Source: Bacillota bacterium (GTDB lineage Bacteria > Bacillota > DSM-12270 > Thermacetogeniales > Thermacetogeniaceae). Taken from it: a stretch of 5,688 nt of DNA. The notes beneath the pieces were generated by a model. It saw nothing but the letters and a program-made list of their open reading frames with translations, searched no databases and was not told the DNA's origin. This document shows, in pieces, positions 1-5,593 of this stretch. How positions within the stretch are numbered: position 1 is the stretch's first letter; each line of letters opens with the position of its first letter. A program made the position numbers and the translations under genes. Where the stretch lies: contig DAOURU010000084.1 of NCBI GenBank assembly GCA_030627585.1, positions 1 to 5,688 on the forward strand. Direction: 5' to 3'.

Positions 1-309
1 ATCGGGGGATGGGGGCTTTTGCGGGAGGTTGGTAAAGTGACCCTGGCTGCCCTGGTGAGCGGTTTGGTCGTTTCTTTTGCGAACGGGAGCCTGCCTTCTT
101 TCGGTTGCTGGGTTTCCTTTGAGGGGGTCGTCTCGAGATGTTTGGGCAGCGGTGGGCTGGCCGAGTTTCTGGTTTTGGGGACGCGCCTTGGCCTGCTCCT
201 CGTTTTCGGCGCTGTCGTTTACGCTTTGCTGTGCCGGGCTCTGCGCGTGCGGGAGATGGCTTACGCTCTTAGCCTCCTCCACCGCCTGAAAGCTCATATA
301 GGCCGGTAG
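1..309 (+). CDS. murJ: MurJ/MviN-type lipid II flippase, C-terminal end (start outside window)
   Basis: MurJ is a polytopic inner-membrane MOP-superfamily protein that flips lipid II (or a related undecaprenyl-linked sugar) across the membrane. The frame is open from base 1 to the stop at 307-309. It shows two hydrophobic segments typical of the last MurJ helices: a VTLAALVSGLVV stretch near the beginning and a longer one from FLVLGTRLGLLLVFG to VVYALLCR. It ends in a charged tail (LRVREMAYALSLLHRLK), as MurJ proteins often do. A TTG at 19 could be read as a start, but the codons before it are open and fit the family, so I read this as a gene entering from the left. A DNA segment in it (151-214) is repeated at 1987-2050, and further MurJ pieces lie at 4724 and 5594. 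The family call is from sequence recognition; whether the full gene upstream is intact cannot be seen. Confidence 0.65.
   Translation: MGGWGLLREVGKVTLAALVSGLVVSFANGSLPSFGCWVSFEGVVSRCLGSGGLAEFLVLGTRLGLLLVFGAVVYALLCRALRVREMAYALSLLHRLKAHIGR
151..214 (+). repeat. Direct repeat copy 1 (murJ 3' region)
   Basis: This 64-base stretch recurs at 1987-2050 in the same orientation with four mismatches, all substitutions (about 94% identity). It encodes the GGLAEFLVLG...RLGLL membrane segment of MurJ in both places. Weaker similarity continues upstream to about base 78 (1912 in the other copy) with one three-base length difference. Similarity stops abruptly downstream of 214. Confidence 0.85.
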
Positions 310-419
310 TACTTTATTTTTTTCTTTTGCTTGCAGGAAATTTTTTGTTTGTATCGAATATATGTTTCTAATGCAGAAGAAAGCCACAGCTACGAGGAGA
401 GGGGAAAGGATGGCCGCTC

Positions 420-1174
420 ATGCGGGAGTTGCGGGACCCGGTTCACGGTTTTATTTACCGTACGCGTCAGCAGGAAAAAGTTATCGATACACCTGTTTTC
501 CAGCGCTTGCGCCGGATTAAGCAGCTTGCCCTGGCCTCACTTGTTTATCCCGGTGCTTTGCACACGCGGTTTGAGCACTCCTTAGGAGTAATGTACCTGG
601 TGAAAAGACTTGTCGAAAAGTTAATCCCTAATGAGAATCCTGGAGATAAACTTCTTCTGGAAATGGCGGCGCTGTTGCACGACTTAGGTCATGGACCCTT
701 TTCCCATGTTTCTGAGATAGTTTTAGAAAAGACATTTTATCCGGGCCCGTGGATGCGGATAAGCAGGACTATCTCTTGCGGGATAGTTACTACTGCGGTG
801 TAAAATATGGCATTTTCGATATTGAGAGGCTTTTGGGCGTTCTCCAGGTACTTGAGGATAGAACGACCAGGTCGCTGGCCGTTGACCTGGATGGCGTTCA
901 TACCCTTGAGCAGTTTGTTCTTGCCAAGTATTATATGACTACTCAGGTTTATCGCCATAAGGTGCGCCTGATCACTGATAATATGATTGTCAGGGCGATC
1001 AGTCTCGGTATTGAGGAGGACGGAATTGAATTCTTACAACGGCTGTATACCTTTGATGACTCTCTAGAATTTTACCGGGAATGGGTAAAATGGGACGACG
1101 AAGTGCTCGAAGCAACGATTTGGGTATACAGTAGTCTTTTTTCACTATCTCGAACAGGTTGTGGGCATCAATAA
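420..1174 (+). pseudogene. HD-domain phosphohydrolase (SAMHD1/YwfO-like), disrupted
   Basis: Proteins of this family are metal-dependent phosphohydrolases, some acting on dNTPs. The start at 420 follows a GGGGAAAGGA ribosome binding site (401-410), and the first residues MRELRDPVHGFI match the usual family N-terminus. Metal-binding motifs are visible: HTRFEH at residues 48-53 and HDLGHGPFSH from residue 87. At about 735-748 the reading frame breaks. The frame up to there runs on to a stop at 801-803, but homology resumes in another frame at 749 with the motif GPVDADKQDYLLRDS, which carries the last conserved Asp, and continues through LEQFVLAKYYMTTQVYRHK to about 1125. In the family a long segment separates these two motifs, so roughly 60-90 codons seem to be deleted. 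The C-terminus after WDDEVLEATI is also lost or degenerate, ending at 1174. The gene is most likely non-functional. Confidence 0.8.
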
Positions 1175-1265
1175 CAATCTAAATTATGGAAGAGCGTTAG
1201 CATGTTCTTGCCTGGGTGATATGCTGACCTTGTATCTGAAAGTGATTGACGTTGATAAGTTATAG
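1134..1265 (+). other. Open stretch after the HD pseudogene, unrecognised
   Basis: In a third frame after the HD remnant, 1134-1265 is open and reads VFFHYLEQVVGINNNLNYG and then RALACSCLGDMLTLYLKVI before a TAG stop at 1263-1265. It looks protein-like (regular hydrophobic spacing, helix-prone) but has no good start codon or ribosome binding site, and I do not recognise the family. It could be a frameshifted end of the HD protein or the 3' end of another broken gene that was joined here. No function is proposed. Confidence 0.3.
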
Positions 1266-1299
1266 CAAACTTTCAAACACCAGAAGGGGGTGTTCTTCA

Positions 1300-1536
1300 A
1301 TGGAACAAAGGTGGATTCAATCAGATCCCGACATCATGATGGGCAAGCCGGTGATTAGAGGAACTCGAATTCCGGTTTCCTTGATTCTAGAAAAGCTGGC
1401 TGCCGGGGAAACAGTGGAGCAGATTCTTCGCGCCCACCCCCGTTTAACGGAGGAAGCGATCCGGGCAGCCTTTGCTTTTGCGGCTGAAGCTGTGAAGGCC
1501 GAAGTAGTGTATGCAATAAAGGAAGAAGCAAAATGA
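1300..1536 (+). CDS. DUF433 antitoxin (VapB45-like)
   Basis: This is a small DUF433 protein of 78 residues, the usual partner of DUF5615 PIN-like toxins. The sequence contains the signature DPDIMMGKPVIRGTRIPV followed by a helix-turn-helix-like region (LILEKLAAGETVEQILRAHP...LTEEAIRAAFAFA), consistent with DNA binding and autoregulation. I chose the ATG at 1300 over the GTG-type start at 1246 because a strong AGAAGGGGG site lies at 1283-1291, about nine bases upstream, and because family homology begins near WIQSDPDI. Its stop overlaps the next gene by four bases (ATGA), so the two are translationally coupled. It would neutralise the downstream toxin in the cytoplasm; this is known for related pairs and inferred here. 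Confidence 0.85.
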   Translation: MEQRWIQSDPDIMMGKPVIRGTRIPVSLILEKLAAGETVEQILRAHPRLTEEAIRAAFAFAAEAVKAEVVYAIKEEAK

Positions 1537-1895
1537 TCCTTGTGGCGGACGAGAGCATTGACCGGCAGATCGTCGACCAACTGAGAAACTGCGGCTACCG
1601 GGTCATCTCAGTGGCGGAGATGGACCCAGGTATGACTGATGCCGAGGTGTTCGAACTTGCAAATGCACAGGATGCACTTTTGATCACAGCCGATAAGGAC
1701 TTCGGCGAGATTGTTTTCCGCCAGCGCCGGGTGAATAGAGGGGTAATCTTGGTCCGCCTTGCGGGCTTGCCTCAAGAAAAAAAGGGGTATCTGGTGGCTA
1801 CAGCATTGCAGAAATACCTTTTAGAAATGTGCAATTCATATACGGTCATCACGCCTGGCCGAGTCCGTATACGGAAAATGAGTTCCGGAGTTTGA
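1533..1895 (+). CDS. DUF5615 PIN-like toxin (VapC45/Mut7-C-like)
   Basis: This 120-residue protein has the DUF5615 PIN-like fold expected of a putative ribonuclease toxin. Visible conserved positions are VADES (D6, E7) at the N-terminus, GMTDAEVFELA (D36), and LLITADKDFGE (D54, D56, E59), which together would form the acidic metal site. They are followed by the RGVILVRL strand. Length is normal for the family and the frame is intact. It starts inside the stop of the DUF433 gene (ATGA at 1533-1536), the classical antitoxin-toxin arrangement. Immediately after its stop begins a MurJ C-terminal fragment, suggesting that the pair sits inside an old murJ sequence. The family is well supported; the RNA target, if any, cannot be told. 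Confidence 0.85.
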   Translation: MILVADESIDRQIVDQLRNCGYRVISVAEMDPGMTDAEVFELANAQDALLITADKDFGEIVFRQRRVNRGVILVRLAGLPQEKKGYLVATALQKYLLEMCNSYTVITPGRVRIRKMSSGV

Positions 1896-1896
1896 T

Positions 1897-2079
1897 CATT
1901 TTGGTTTTTTGGTGAACGAGAGCTTACCTTGCTTTCTTCTGCTGGATTTATCGGAAGGGTTCGTCTCGAGGAAGTTGGAGGGCGCTGGTGGGCTGGCCGA
2001 GTTTCTGGTTTTGGGAATGCGCCTCGGCCTGCTCTTCGTTTTCGGCGCTGCCCTGTTTTTGCCTCAGGATCACACCTGA
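1897..2079 (+). pseudogene. Second MurJ C-terminal fragment
   Basis: The frame from about 1897 to the TGA at 2077-2079 reads GFLVNESLPCFLLLDLSEGF, and later GAGGLAEFLVLGMRLGLLFVFGAALF. It aligns with the MurJ end at 1-309 (NGSLPSF..., SGGLAEFLVLGTRLGLLLVFG). It has no start codon with a ribosome binding site, begins only a couple of bases after the toxin stop, and loses similarity to copy 1 after the last membrane helix, ending in LPQDHT. It is therefore a fragment rather than a gene. The left boundary is approximate. It may derive from a duplicated murJ paralogue or from recombination with copy 1. Confidence 0.7.
1987..2050 (+). repeat. Direct repeat copy 2 (murJ 3' region)
   Basis: This is the partner of 151-214: 60 of 64 bases are identical in the same orientation. 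Two differences are silent and two change the residue (Thr to Met, Leu to Phe), which fits an old coding duplication more than a recent copy. The two copies lie 1836 bases apart and bracket the HD remnant and the DUF433/DUF5615 pair. Confidence 0.85.
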
Positions 2080-2101
2080 AGGGAAGGTTTCAGCAGAGAA
2101 G

Positions 2102-2173
2102 ATGAATAAGGGGAAAAAAATAATATATCTTGCTACGTCTAAAAAGCAATTAAAGGTTGCTTATCGCGGTTGA
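2102..2173 (+). pseudogene. Short ORF, possible stub of a glycosyltransferase
   Basis: The ATG at 2102 opens a 23-codon frame beginning MNKGKKIIYLATSKKQLK and ending in TGA at 2171-2173. The KKIIYLATS start resembles the first beta strand of EpsD-like GT-B glycosyltransferases, which would suit a polysaccharide locus next to MurJ and DegT pieces, but only about 15 residues support this. The ribosome binding site is weak (GAGAAG just before the ATG). It could equally be a chance ORF. Confidence 0.2.
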
Positions 2174-2664
2174 ACAGTCAAACGAAAAGACTCAGTAAAT
2201 TGAATGTATTCAGGTGAATGTAGGCTATACCTACCATTTTTTATGGAATTTCCTAATAAACGAAAAATTTTCGTCCCCAGGCAGTAAGTTTTGATAACCC
2301 CAACTATCCCTAACTGCTTTTTCCGACTTGATGCCCCTCTTGCCGGTAGCCAGGGACCCCTCGTCGGGGAACCGTTTGTTCTGCAACCCCGCGCTGTGGC
2401 CGGTGATTCTCTCATGGCAGAGACGACCGGAACACGGTAATAACGCAGCAGCAGTACCCGGTCGAAAGGGAAAAGGTGCCTGTTAAATAACTATTGGTTA
2501 GATGGCTGGTGGCGAGGTCGGCATCCTTGGTGCGGGAGTAGCCTGAGTACTAGACTGACCCAAGCAGCCTCCGCTTCCTCAACCCGGTTTGTAGTACTTG
2601 AGTCTAAGGCGGCTGCGGAAAATGGTAGCCAAGGGTAGGTGAAGGAGATAACAGGAAAGAAGAG
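2174..2664. other. Gene-free stretch with several inverted repeats, possible structured RNA or element remnant
   Basis: No reading frame here resembles a protein I know. A 51-codon frame at 2331-2486 and minus-strand frames at 2161-2415 and 2491-2676 have low-complexity, Arg/Pro/Ser-rich or non-family-like content and no supporting start signals. Structure is visible instead: GTAGG/CCTAC around a five-base loop at 2220-2234; a CCCC...GGGG hairpin in the CCCCTCGTCGGGG region near 2357-2370; GCGG at 2532 against CCGC at 2571; GCAGCC (2564-2569) against GGCTGC (2611-2616); and TAGACT (2551-2556) against AGTCTA (2601-2606). AGTACT occurs twice. The stretch ends exactly at the IS21 terminus. It could be a transposon-associated RNA or the 3' end of another mobile element; I cannot assign a class. 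Confidence 0.35.
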
Positions 2665-2715
2665 TGTTTTTTGCAAGTACTTTTTCCCTGTTTCTGCAAA
2701 CTTTTTTCCAGCGCC
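2665..2715 (-). repeat. IS21-type terminal repeats (istB-side end)
   Basis: Beginning with TG at 2665 there are two similar tandem units: TGTTTTTTGCAAGTACTTTTT then CCCTG (2665-2690), and TTTCTGCAAACTTTTTTCC then AGCGCCC (2691-2715). Both share a TGCAA(G/A)...TTTTTCC core. IS21-family elements carry multiple repeats of this kind at their ends as transposase binding sites and begin with TG. This fixes the istB-side border of the element at about 2665. Confidence 0.6.
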
Positions 2716-2735
2716 CCCGGCAGGGAATTATTATG

Positions 2736-3458
2736 TTAACTTTTCATCAATGAATTCTTGATTCTGTAGCTTTTACCTTCGAAAAGCAAAAGATAGCTGT
2801 GGTGCACCAACCGGTCGATCATAGCGGCGGTCATCTGCTCGTCATAGAAAATATTCACCCATCTGCTGAACTCCAGATTTGTAGTAATCACCACGCTTTT
2901 CCGCTCATAACAGTCAGAGATAATCTGGAACAAAAGCTTAGAACCATCTTTGTCCAGGGGCACATAGCCCCATTCGTCACATATGATCATATCTGCTGTA
3001 TACAGTTTTTTTAGAAAACGGTTCAGCTCTCCTTTCTTCTGGGCTTCGCTTAGTTGGTTAACCAGGGCAGCGGTACGGAAAAACCTTACAGCCTTTCCTT
3101 TGTTGCAGGCAGCCACTCCTGTGGCTACAGCCAAATGAGATTTTCCCGTACCTACGTTGCCATACAGGATAAGATTTTTTTTCTGCTCGACAAAGGTAGC
3201 TTGTTTTAAATCGTCAATTTCAAGCCCTGGAGGTAAACGTATCTCATCAAAAATATACCCGTCAAAGGTCTTTATGGTATTAAACCCGGCCTGTTTTAAA
3301 AGGCGGCCTTTTCTCACCGTTTCCCGGTAAATAACCTCCTGTTGGAGGATCTTGAAAAGGTACTCTTCATGGCTTTCTGCCTGGATCTGGTCACAGTTTT
3401 CTGAGATGTTTTTGCTTAACCTGAGCTTTTTGCACACTTCAGCAATCTGCTGTTTCAA
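2736..3458 (-). CDS. istB: IS21-family ATP-binding helper protein IstB
   Basis: IstB is the DnaA/DnaC-related AAA+ ATPase that assists the IstA transposase in target selection and strand transfer. The 240-residue protein is of normal length. Walker A is GNVGTGKSH (residues 100-108), Walker B MIICDEWGY (DE at 161-162), a sensor-1-like ITTNLEFSRW around residue 191-200, and the family C-terminal motif DRLVHHSYLL (arginine 216). Translation probably begins at TTG (3456-3458), 20 bases inside the 3' end of istA, a typical overlap for istAB; a purine-rich G run lies upstream. The frame is intact. With its istA partner broken, the protein may be expressed poorly or serve another copy in trans. Confidence 0.92.
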   Translation of the reverse strand: MKQQIAEVCKKLRLSKNISENCDQIQAESHEEYLFKILQQEVIYRETVRKGRLLKQAGFNTIKTFDGYIFDEIRLPPGLEIDDLKQATFVEQKKNLILYGNVGTGKSHLAVATGVAACNKGKAVRFFRTAALVNQLSEAQKKGELNRFLKKLYTADMIICDEWGYVPLDKDGSKLLFQIISDCYERKSVVITTNLEFSRWVNIFYDEQMTAAMIDRLVHHSYLLLFEGKSYRIKNSLMKS

Positions 3459-4290
3459 CGGCCCTGCCCCCTTTCAGGAAAATCTGGTCATAATCACTGG
3501 TACAAGGAGTAAAAGAGGGCATCTTTGGTATCTCAGGGGCCAGGGTGATAGGCTCTAGCTCCAGTAATTGGCTGTTTAAACGGGAGAAGGTAGCAATAAT
3601 ACTGTCTGCATCCGCTGCACCGTGCGCTACGGCCGTTTTAAGAGCTGCTGTAGCACTGGTAAAATCGGCTTCTTGGCTTAACCTGGCTAAGACACTCAAT
3701 ATCTCTTTTTTGCCGGGAATACTCAAGCTTTCCAGGAACGTTTTCACTTCTTCCGGGAACAGCTCATAGATGCCGGAATATTTAAGGGCGGCCGGCCGCC
3801 TGGACAGCTGGGTCAGGTAAGGTATCCAGTTCATTTGCTGCAAGAGCTTGTCCCCGTAGAGGCGGTCATGCCGGATTACCTCACGGTAGTTATTATCCAG
3901 TACAATAACCTCATAAGCAGTGAGCCTGGCAAAAAGGGATGTGTTGGCATACATGGGCGCTGTAGAGTAAGTGTGCTTGCCTTTATGTAAGGCAAACTTG
4001 GCTGTGCTGTTGGTCTGTACGGTAACCAGTTCGGAGCAGTCGAAGGGCTCAGCTGGTAAGGGCAGCAGGTTTTTCAGGTCCTCTGTAAATAGTTCTTGGA
4101 TATTACTCTGTTTTAGGTAATGGGAACGGTCCATGTCCTCATCGCATTTGATTAAAAGCTGCCGGTTGAATTCTTGCAGGTTATCCACCCGGGGCAAAGG
4201 CACAAAAAGGTTTCTTCGGTGGTAGCCTACTTTGTTCTCTACACTGCCTTTTTCATGGCCGCTGGCTACGTTACAGAGTGCTCGTTTAGG
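3439..4290 (-). pseudogene. istA: IS21-family transposase IstA, N-terminally truncated
   Basis: IstA is the DDE transposase of IS21 elements, usually around 400-500 residues. Here only the C-terminal part remains, about 280 residues. A GTG at 4201-4203 could be read as a start, but clear family sequence continues in frame above it: CNVASGHEKGSVENKVGYH then RRNLFVP. The Glu of SVEN is likely the last catalytic DDE residue; both Asp residues and the DNA-binding N-terminus are missing. The remaining part is uninterrupted to its TGA at 3439-3441 and overlaps istB by 20 bases. Upstream of about 4290 the similarity ends where the aminotransferase fragment on the other strand begins. The exact junction is uncertain by some ten bases. 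Confidence 0.85.
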
Positions 4291-4291
4291 G

Positions 4292-4720
4292 GAGTATGCC
4301 GTTGTCGCACTGGGGGTTTCTCAGTTGAAGCGGATCGAAAAATTTCTGGCGAAGAGGGATCAGGTGGCCCGGTGGTATACAGAGCGGCTGGAAGGCCTGG
4401 ACTGGGTGCGGCCCCCGGTGGTGAAGCCTTACGTGCGGATGAGCTGGTTCGTGTACGTTGTTACTCTGGCTGAAGGTGTTGACCGGGATGGTGTGATGCG
4501 CGCTTTGGAAGAGCAGGAGGTTCCCTGCCGCGCCTATTTTTCCCCGATCCACCTCCAGCCTTATGTCAGGGAACGGTTTGGTTTCCGGGGAGGGGAACTG
4601 CCGGTAACCGAAAATGTTGCCAGGAGGACGATTGCCCTTCCTTTTCACAATAACCTGCGTCTCGACGAGGTGGAGTATGTTGTCGAAGCCCTGAAGCGGG
4701 GGGTCGCCTGCGGTGGATAA
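4292..4720 (+). pseudogene. DegT/DnrJ/EryC1/StrS aminotransferase, C-terminal fragment
   Basis: These PLP enzymes aminate keto-sugar nucleotides for surface polysaccharide or antibiotic sugars. The readable portion begins at ALGVSQLKRIEKFLAKRDQV, a conserved position in the C-terminal half, and continues through the typical RMSWFVYVV, VPCRAYFSPIHLQPYVRERFG and LPVTENVARRTIALPFHNNL motifs to a stop at 4718-4720. About 140 of the usual 370 or so residues remain. The PLP-binding lysine and the substrate part of the N-terminal domain are absent, so it is inactive. The 5' side is replaced by the cut end of istA. A MurJ remnant follows after three bases, pointing to a former degT-murJ envelope-polysaccharide gene order. 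Confidence 0.85.
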
Positions 4721-4723
4721 AAA

Positions 4724-4896
4724 ATGTTTCTACCTCGCCAAAGCCCGCTAGTTTTGGTGATCGCCGGGTTCGTTTTTTGGGCCAGCGCGGCCGCCGATGC
4801 CTATCTGGTAGCCTCCACTGTGCAAACGCGGTCTTTGCTGTGCTGGGCGGGGTGCAGACCGCGACAGGAGTATCCCTTTTTGCCATCTTCGATTAG
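4724..4896 (+). pseudogene. MurJ N-terminal fragment with frameshift
   Basis: The ATG at 4724 opens a frame containing the MurJ hallmark ASAAADAYLVASTVQ, from the region after the first transmembrane helix (family form: FGASxxxDAYLVAxTxP). The helix-1 part before it (LVLVIAGFVFW) is shortened. At the A run 4824-4826 one base seems to be missing: restoring it gives TVQNAVFAVLGGVQTATGVS then LFAIF, which fits MurJ, whereas the uncorrected frame runs into unrelated residues. The corrected frame ends at TAG 4894-4896. Just beyond it lies the mazEF promoter, so the toxin-antitoxin operon interrupts the murJ remnant. It is clearly non-functional. Confidence 0.75.
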
Positions 4897-4901
4897 GGTA
4901 G

Positions 4902-4916
4902 TGTATTGACAATACA
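4902..4916. promoter_or_regulatory. 15-bp palindrome over the -35 box, likely antitoxin operator
   Basis: TGTATTGACAATACA is a perfect palindrome centred on base 4909 and contains the -35 hexamer. The octamer TAGTGTAT also occurs twice in direct orientation, at 4899-4906 (running into the palindrome) and at 4924-4931 (overlapping the -10). RHH antitoxins usually repress their own operon by binding such half-sites, so autoregulation is a reasonable inference. Confidence 0.6.
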
Positions 4917-4934
4917 TAAATCTTAGTGTATCTT
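4906..4934 (+). promoter_or_regulatory. Sigma-A-type promoter of the mazEF-like operon
   Basis: The -35 box TTGACA (4906-4911) is a consensus match, and TATCTT (4929-4934) is a good -10 at the ideal 17-base spacing. A start about seven bases further on would fall at around 4941, right where the AGGAGGTGAT ribosome binding site (4941-4950) begins, giving a very short leader before the ATG at 4955. Confidence 0.75.
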
Positions 4935-4954
4935 TAGTGCAGGAGGTGATAAGC

Positions 4955-5176
4955 ATGAAAAGGCTGAATATTACACTCCCTGAAGAACTGTATCAGGAAA
5001 TAGAATCTATACCTAACAAGAGCAGATTGATTGCTGAGGCATTAAGAGAGAAATTAGAAAGAGAGAAAAAGAAAAGATTGGTTGAGCTGCTTATCGAGGG
5101 ATATAAAGCAACAAAGGAAGAAGAGAGAAAACTCAACGAAGAGTGGGGAAAGATTACTTTAGAGGGATGGTCATAA
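4955..5176 (+). CDS. Ribbon-helix-helix MazE-like antitoxin
   Basis: This 73-residue protein has the layout of RHH antitoxins paired with MazF toxins. A DNA-binding strand RLNITLP comes first, then two helices (EELYQEIESIP and KSRLIAEALREKLEREKK), then a charged, flexible C-terminal tail (EERKLNEEWGKITLEGW) expected to wrap the toxin. I chose the ATG at 4955 because of the strong AGGAGGTGAT site four bases upstream; an earlier start at 4937 would overlap that site. The gene is AT-richer than the murJ and degT remnants beside it, consistent with horizontal gain. It ends one base before the toxin ATG, so the two are an operon. The role as antitoxin is inferred from the pairing and fold. Confidence 0.85.
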   Translation: MKRLNITLPEELYQEIESIPNKSRLIAEALREKLEREKKKRLVELLIEGYKATKEEERKLNEEWGKITLEGWS

Positions 5177-5177
5177 G

Positions 5178-5525
5178 ATGGATTTACCTAGAAGGGGCGA
5201 GATCTGGCTGGTCTCATTAGAGCCGACGATAGGTCATGAAATAGGCAAGACACGACCAGCATTGGTGATCTCCAATAATCTAAATAACCAGTATGCTGAA
5301 ACAATAACAGTTCTTCCGATTACATCAAAAACAGAAAAGATATATCCTTTTGAAACTTTTATTTCAAAAGAGGAATCAGGTCTTCCTAAAGATTCAAAAA
5401 TAAAATCTAATCAAATTAGAACCGTAGATAAAAGAAGATTAGTTAAATTTATAAGTAGGATTCCGAAAGAAAAACTTAAACAAGTAGAACAAGCAATTCT
5501 TATTCATCTTGGCATTGAATGTTAG
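5178..5525 (+). CDS. mazF: MazF/PemK-family mRNA endonuclease toxin
   Basis: MazF toxins cleave single-stranded RNA at short sequence-specific sites and stop growth when not bound by antitoxin. The 115-residue protein is of normal length and intact. Conserved motifs are RRGEIWLVSLEPTIGHEIGK then TRPALVISNN (R26 likely catalytic), VLPITSK (T49), and SNQIRTVDKRRL with the QxRTxD pattern. It starts one base after the antitoxin stop. The second half is notably AT-rich. Cleavage specificity cannot be told from the sequence. Confidence 0.93.
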   Translation: MDLPRRGEIWLVSLEPTIGHEIGKTRPALVISNNLNNQYAETITVLPITSKTEKIYPFETFISKEESGLPKDSKIKSNQIRTVDKRRLVKFISRIPKEKLKQVEQAILIHLGIEC

Positions 5526-5591
5526 AACATCTTCAGGGTGTTGCCGGACCCAGTGGAGGAAGGGCAAAGTTAAGGGACAGGAGAAGATGTT
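5526..5591. repeat. 9-bp inverted repeat around the next gene's ribosome binding site
   Basis: AACATCTTC (5526-5534) and GAAGATGTT (5583-5591) are perfect reverse complements enclosing 48 bases. The right arm starts at the last base of the AGGAG site (5579-5583) for the MurJ-like start at 5594. As RNA this could partly mask that site, or the arms may be relics of an insertion event. The left arm starts directly after the mazF stop. Confidence 0.45.
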
Positions 5592-5593
5592 TG

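Larger units (their letters stand above)
2665..4290 (-). mobile_element. IS21-family insertion sequence, truncated at the istA side
   Basis: The element consists of terminal repeats near 2665, a complete istB and a 3' portion of istA, both read on the minus strand. The istA side lacks its terminal repeats, the helix-turn-helix and the first part of the DDE domain, and passes directly into a DegT aminotransferase fragment at about 4285-4300. Because istA is incomplete, the copy cannot move on its own. The flank at the istB side (before 2665) is not the missing part of degT, so this is not a simple insertion; a deletion or rearrangement at the istA side is implied. Confidence 0.8.

Noticed and set aside
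331..585. An 84-codon frame overlapping the HD gene
   Set aside because: It is an alternative frame of the HD phosphohydrolase N-terminus; the frame starting at 420 matches the family and has the ribosome binding site.
1246..1299. TTGACG at 1246-1251 as a promoter for the DUF433/DUF5615 pair
   Set aside because: No acceptable -10 box at suitable spacing, so I did not list it.
1317..1580. Minus-strand frames opposite the DUF433 gene
   Set aside because: They are antisense to a well-supported gene and have no family features.
2161..2415. Minus-strand 84-codon frame rich in Arg, Ser and Pro
   Set aside because: No recognisable domain, no convincing start signal, and it overlaps the structured stretch; treated as chance.
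2530..2560. GUGCG-like sequence that could be a group II intron 5' end
   Set aside because: No domain V hairpin or reverse transcriptase frame is visible in the window.
2532..2574. Possible tRNA-like fold (GCGGGAG paired with CCTCCGC)
   Set aside because: Too short and lacks the T-loop and anticodon arm features.
4286..4886. Minus-strand frames opposite the DegT and MurJ fragments
   Set aside because: They are shadows of the plus-strand aminotransferase and MurJ remnants.
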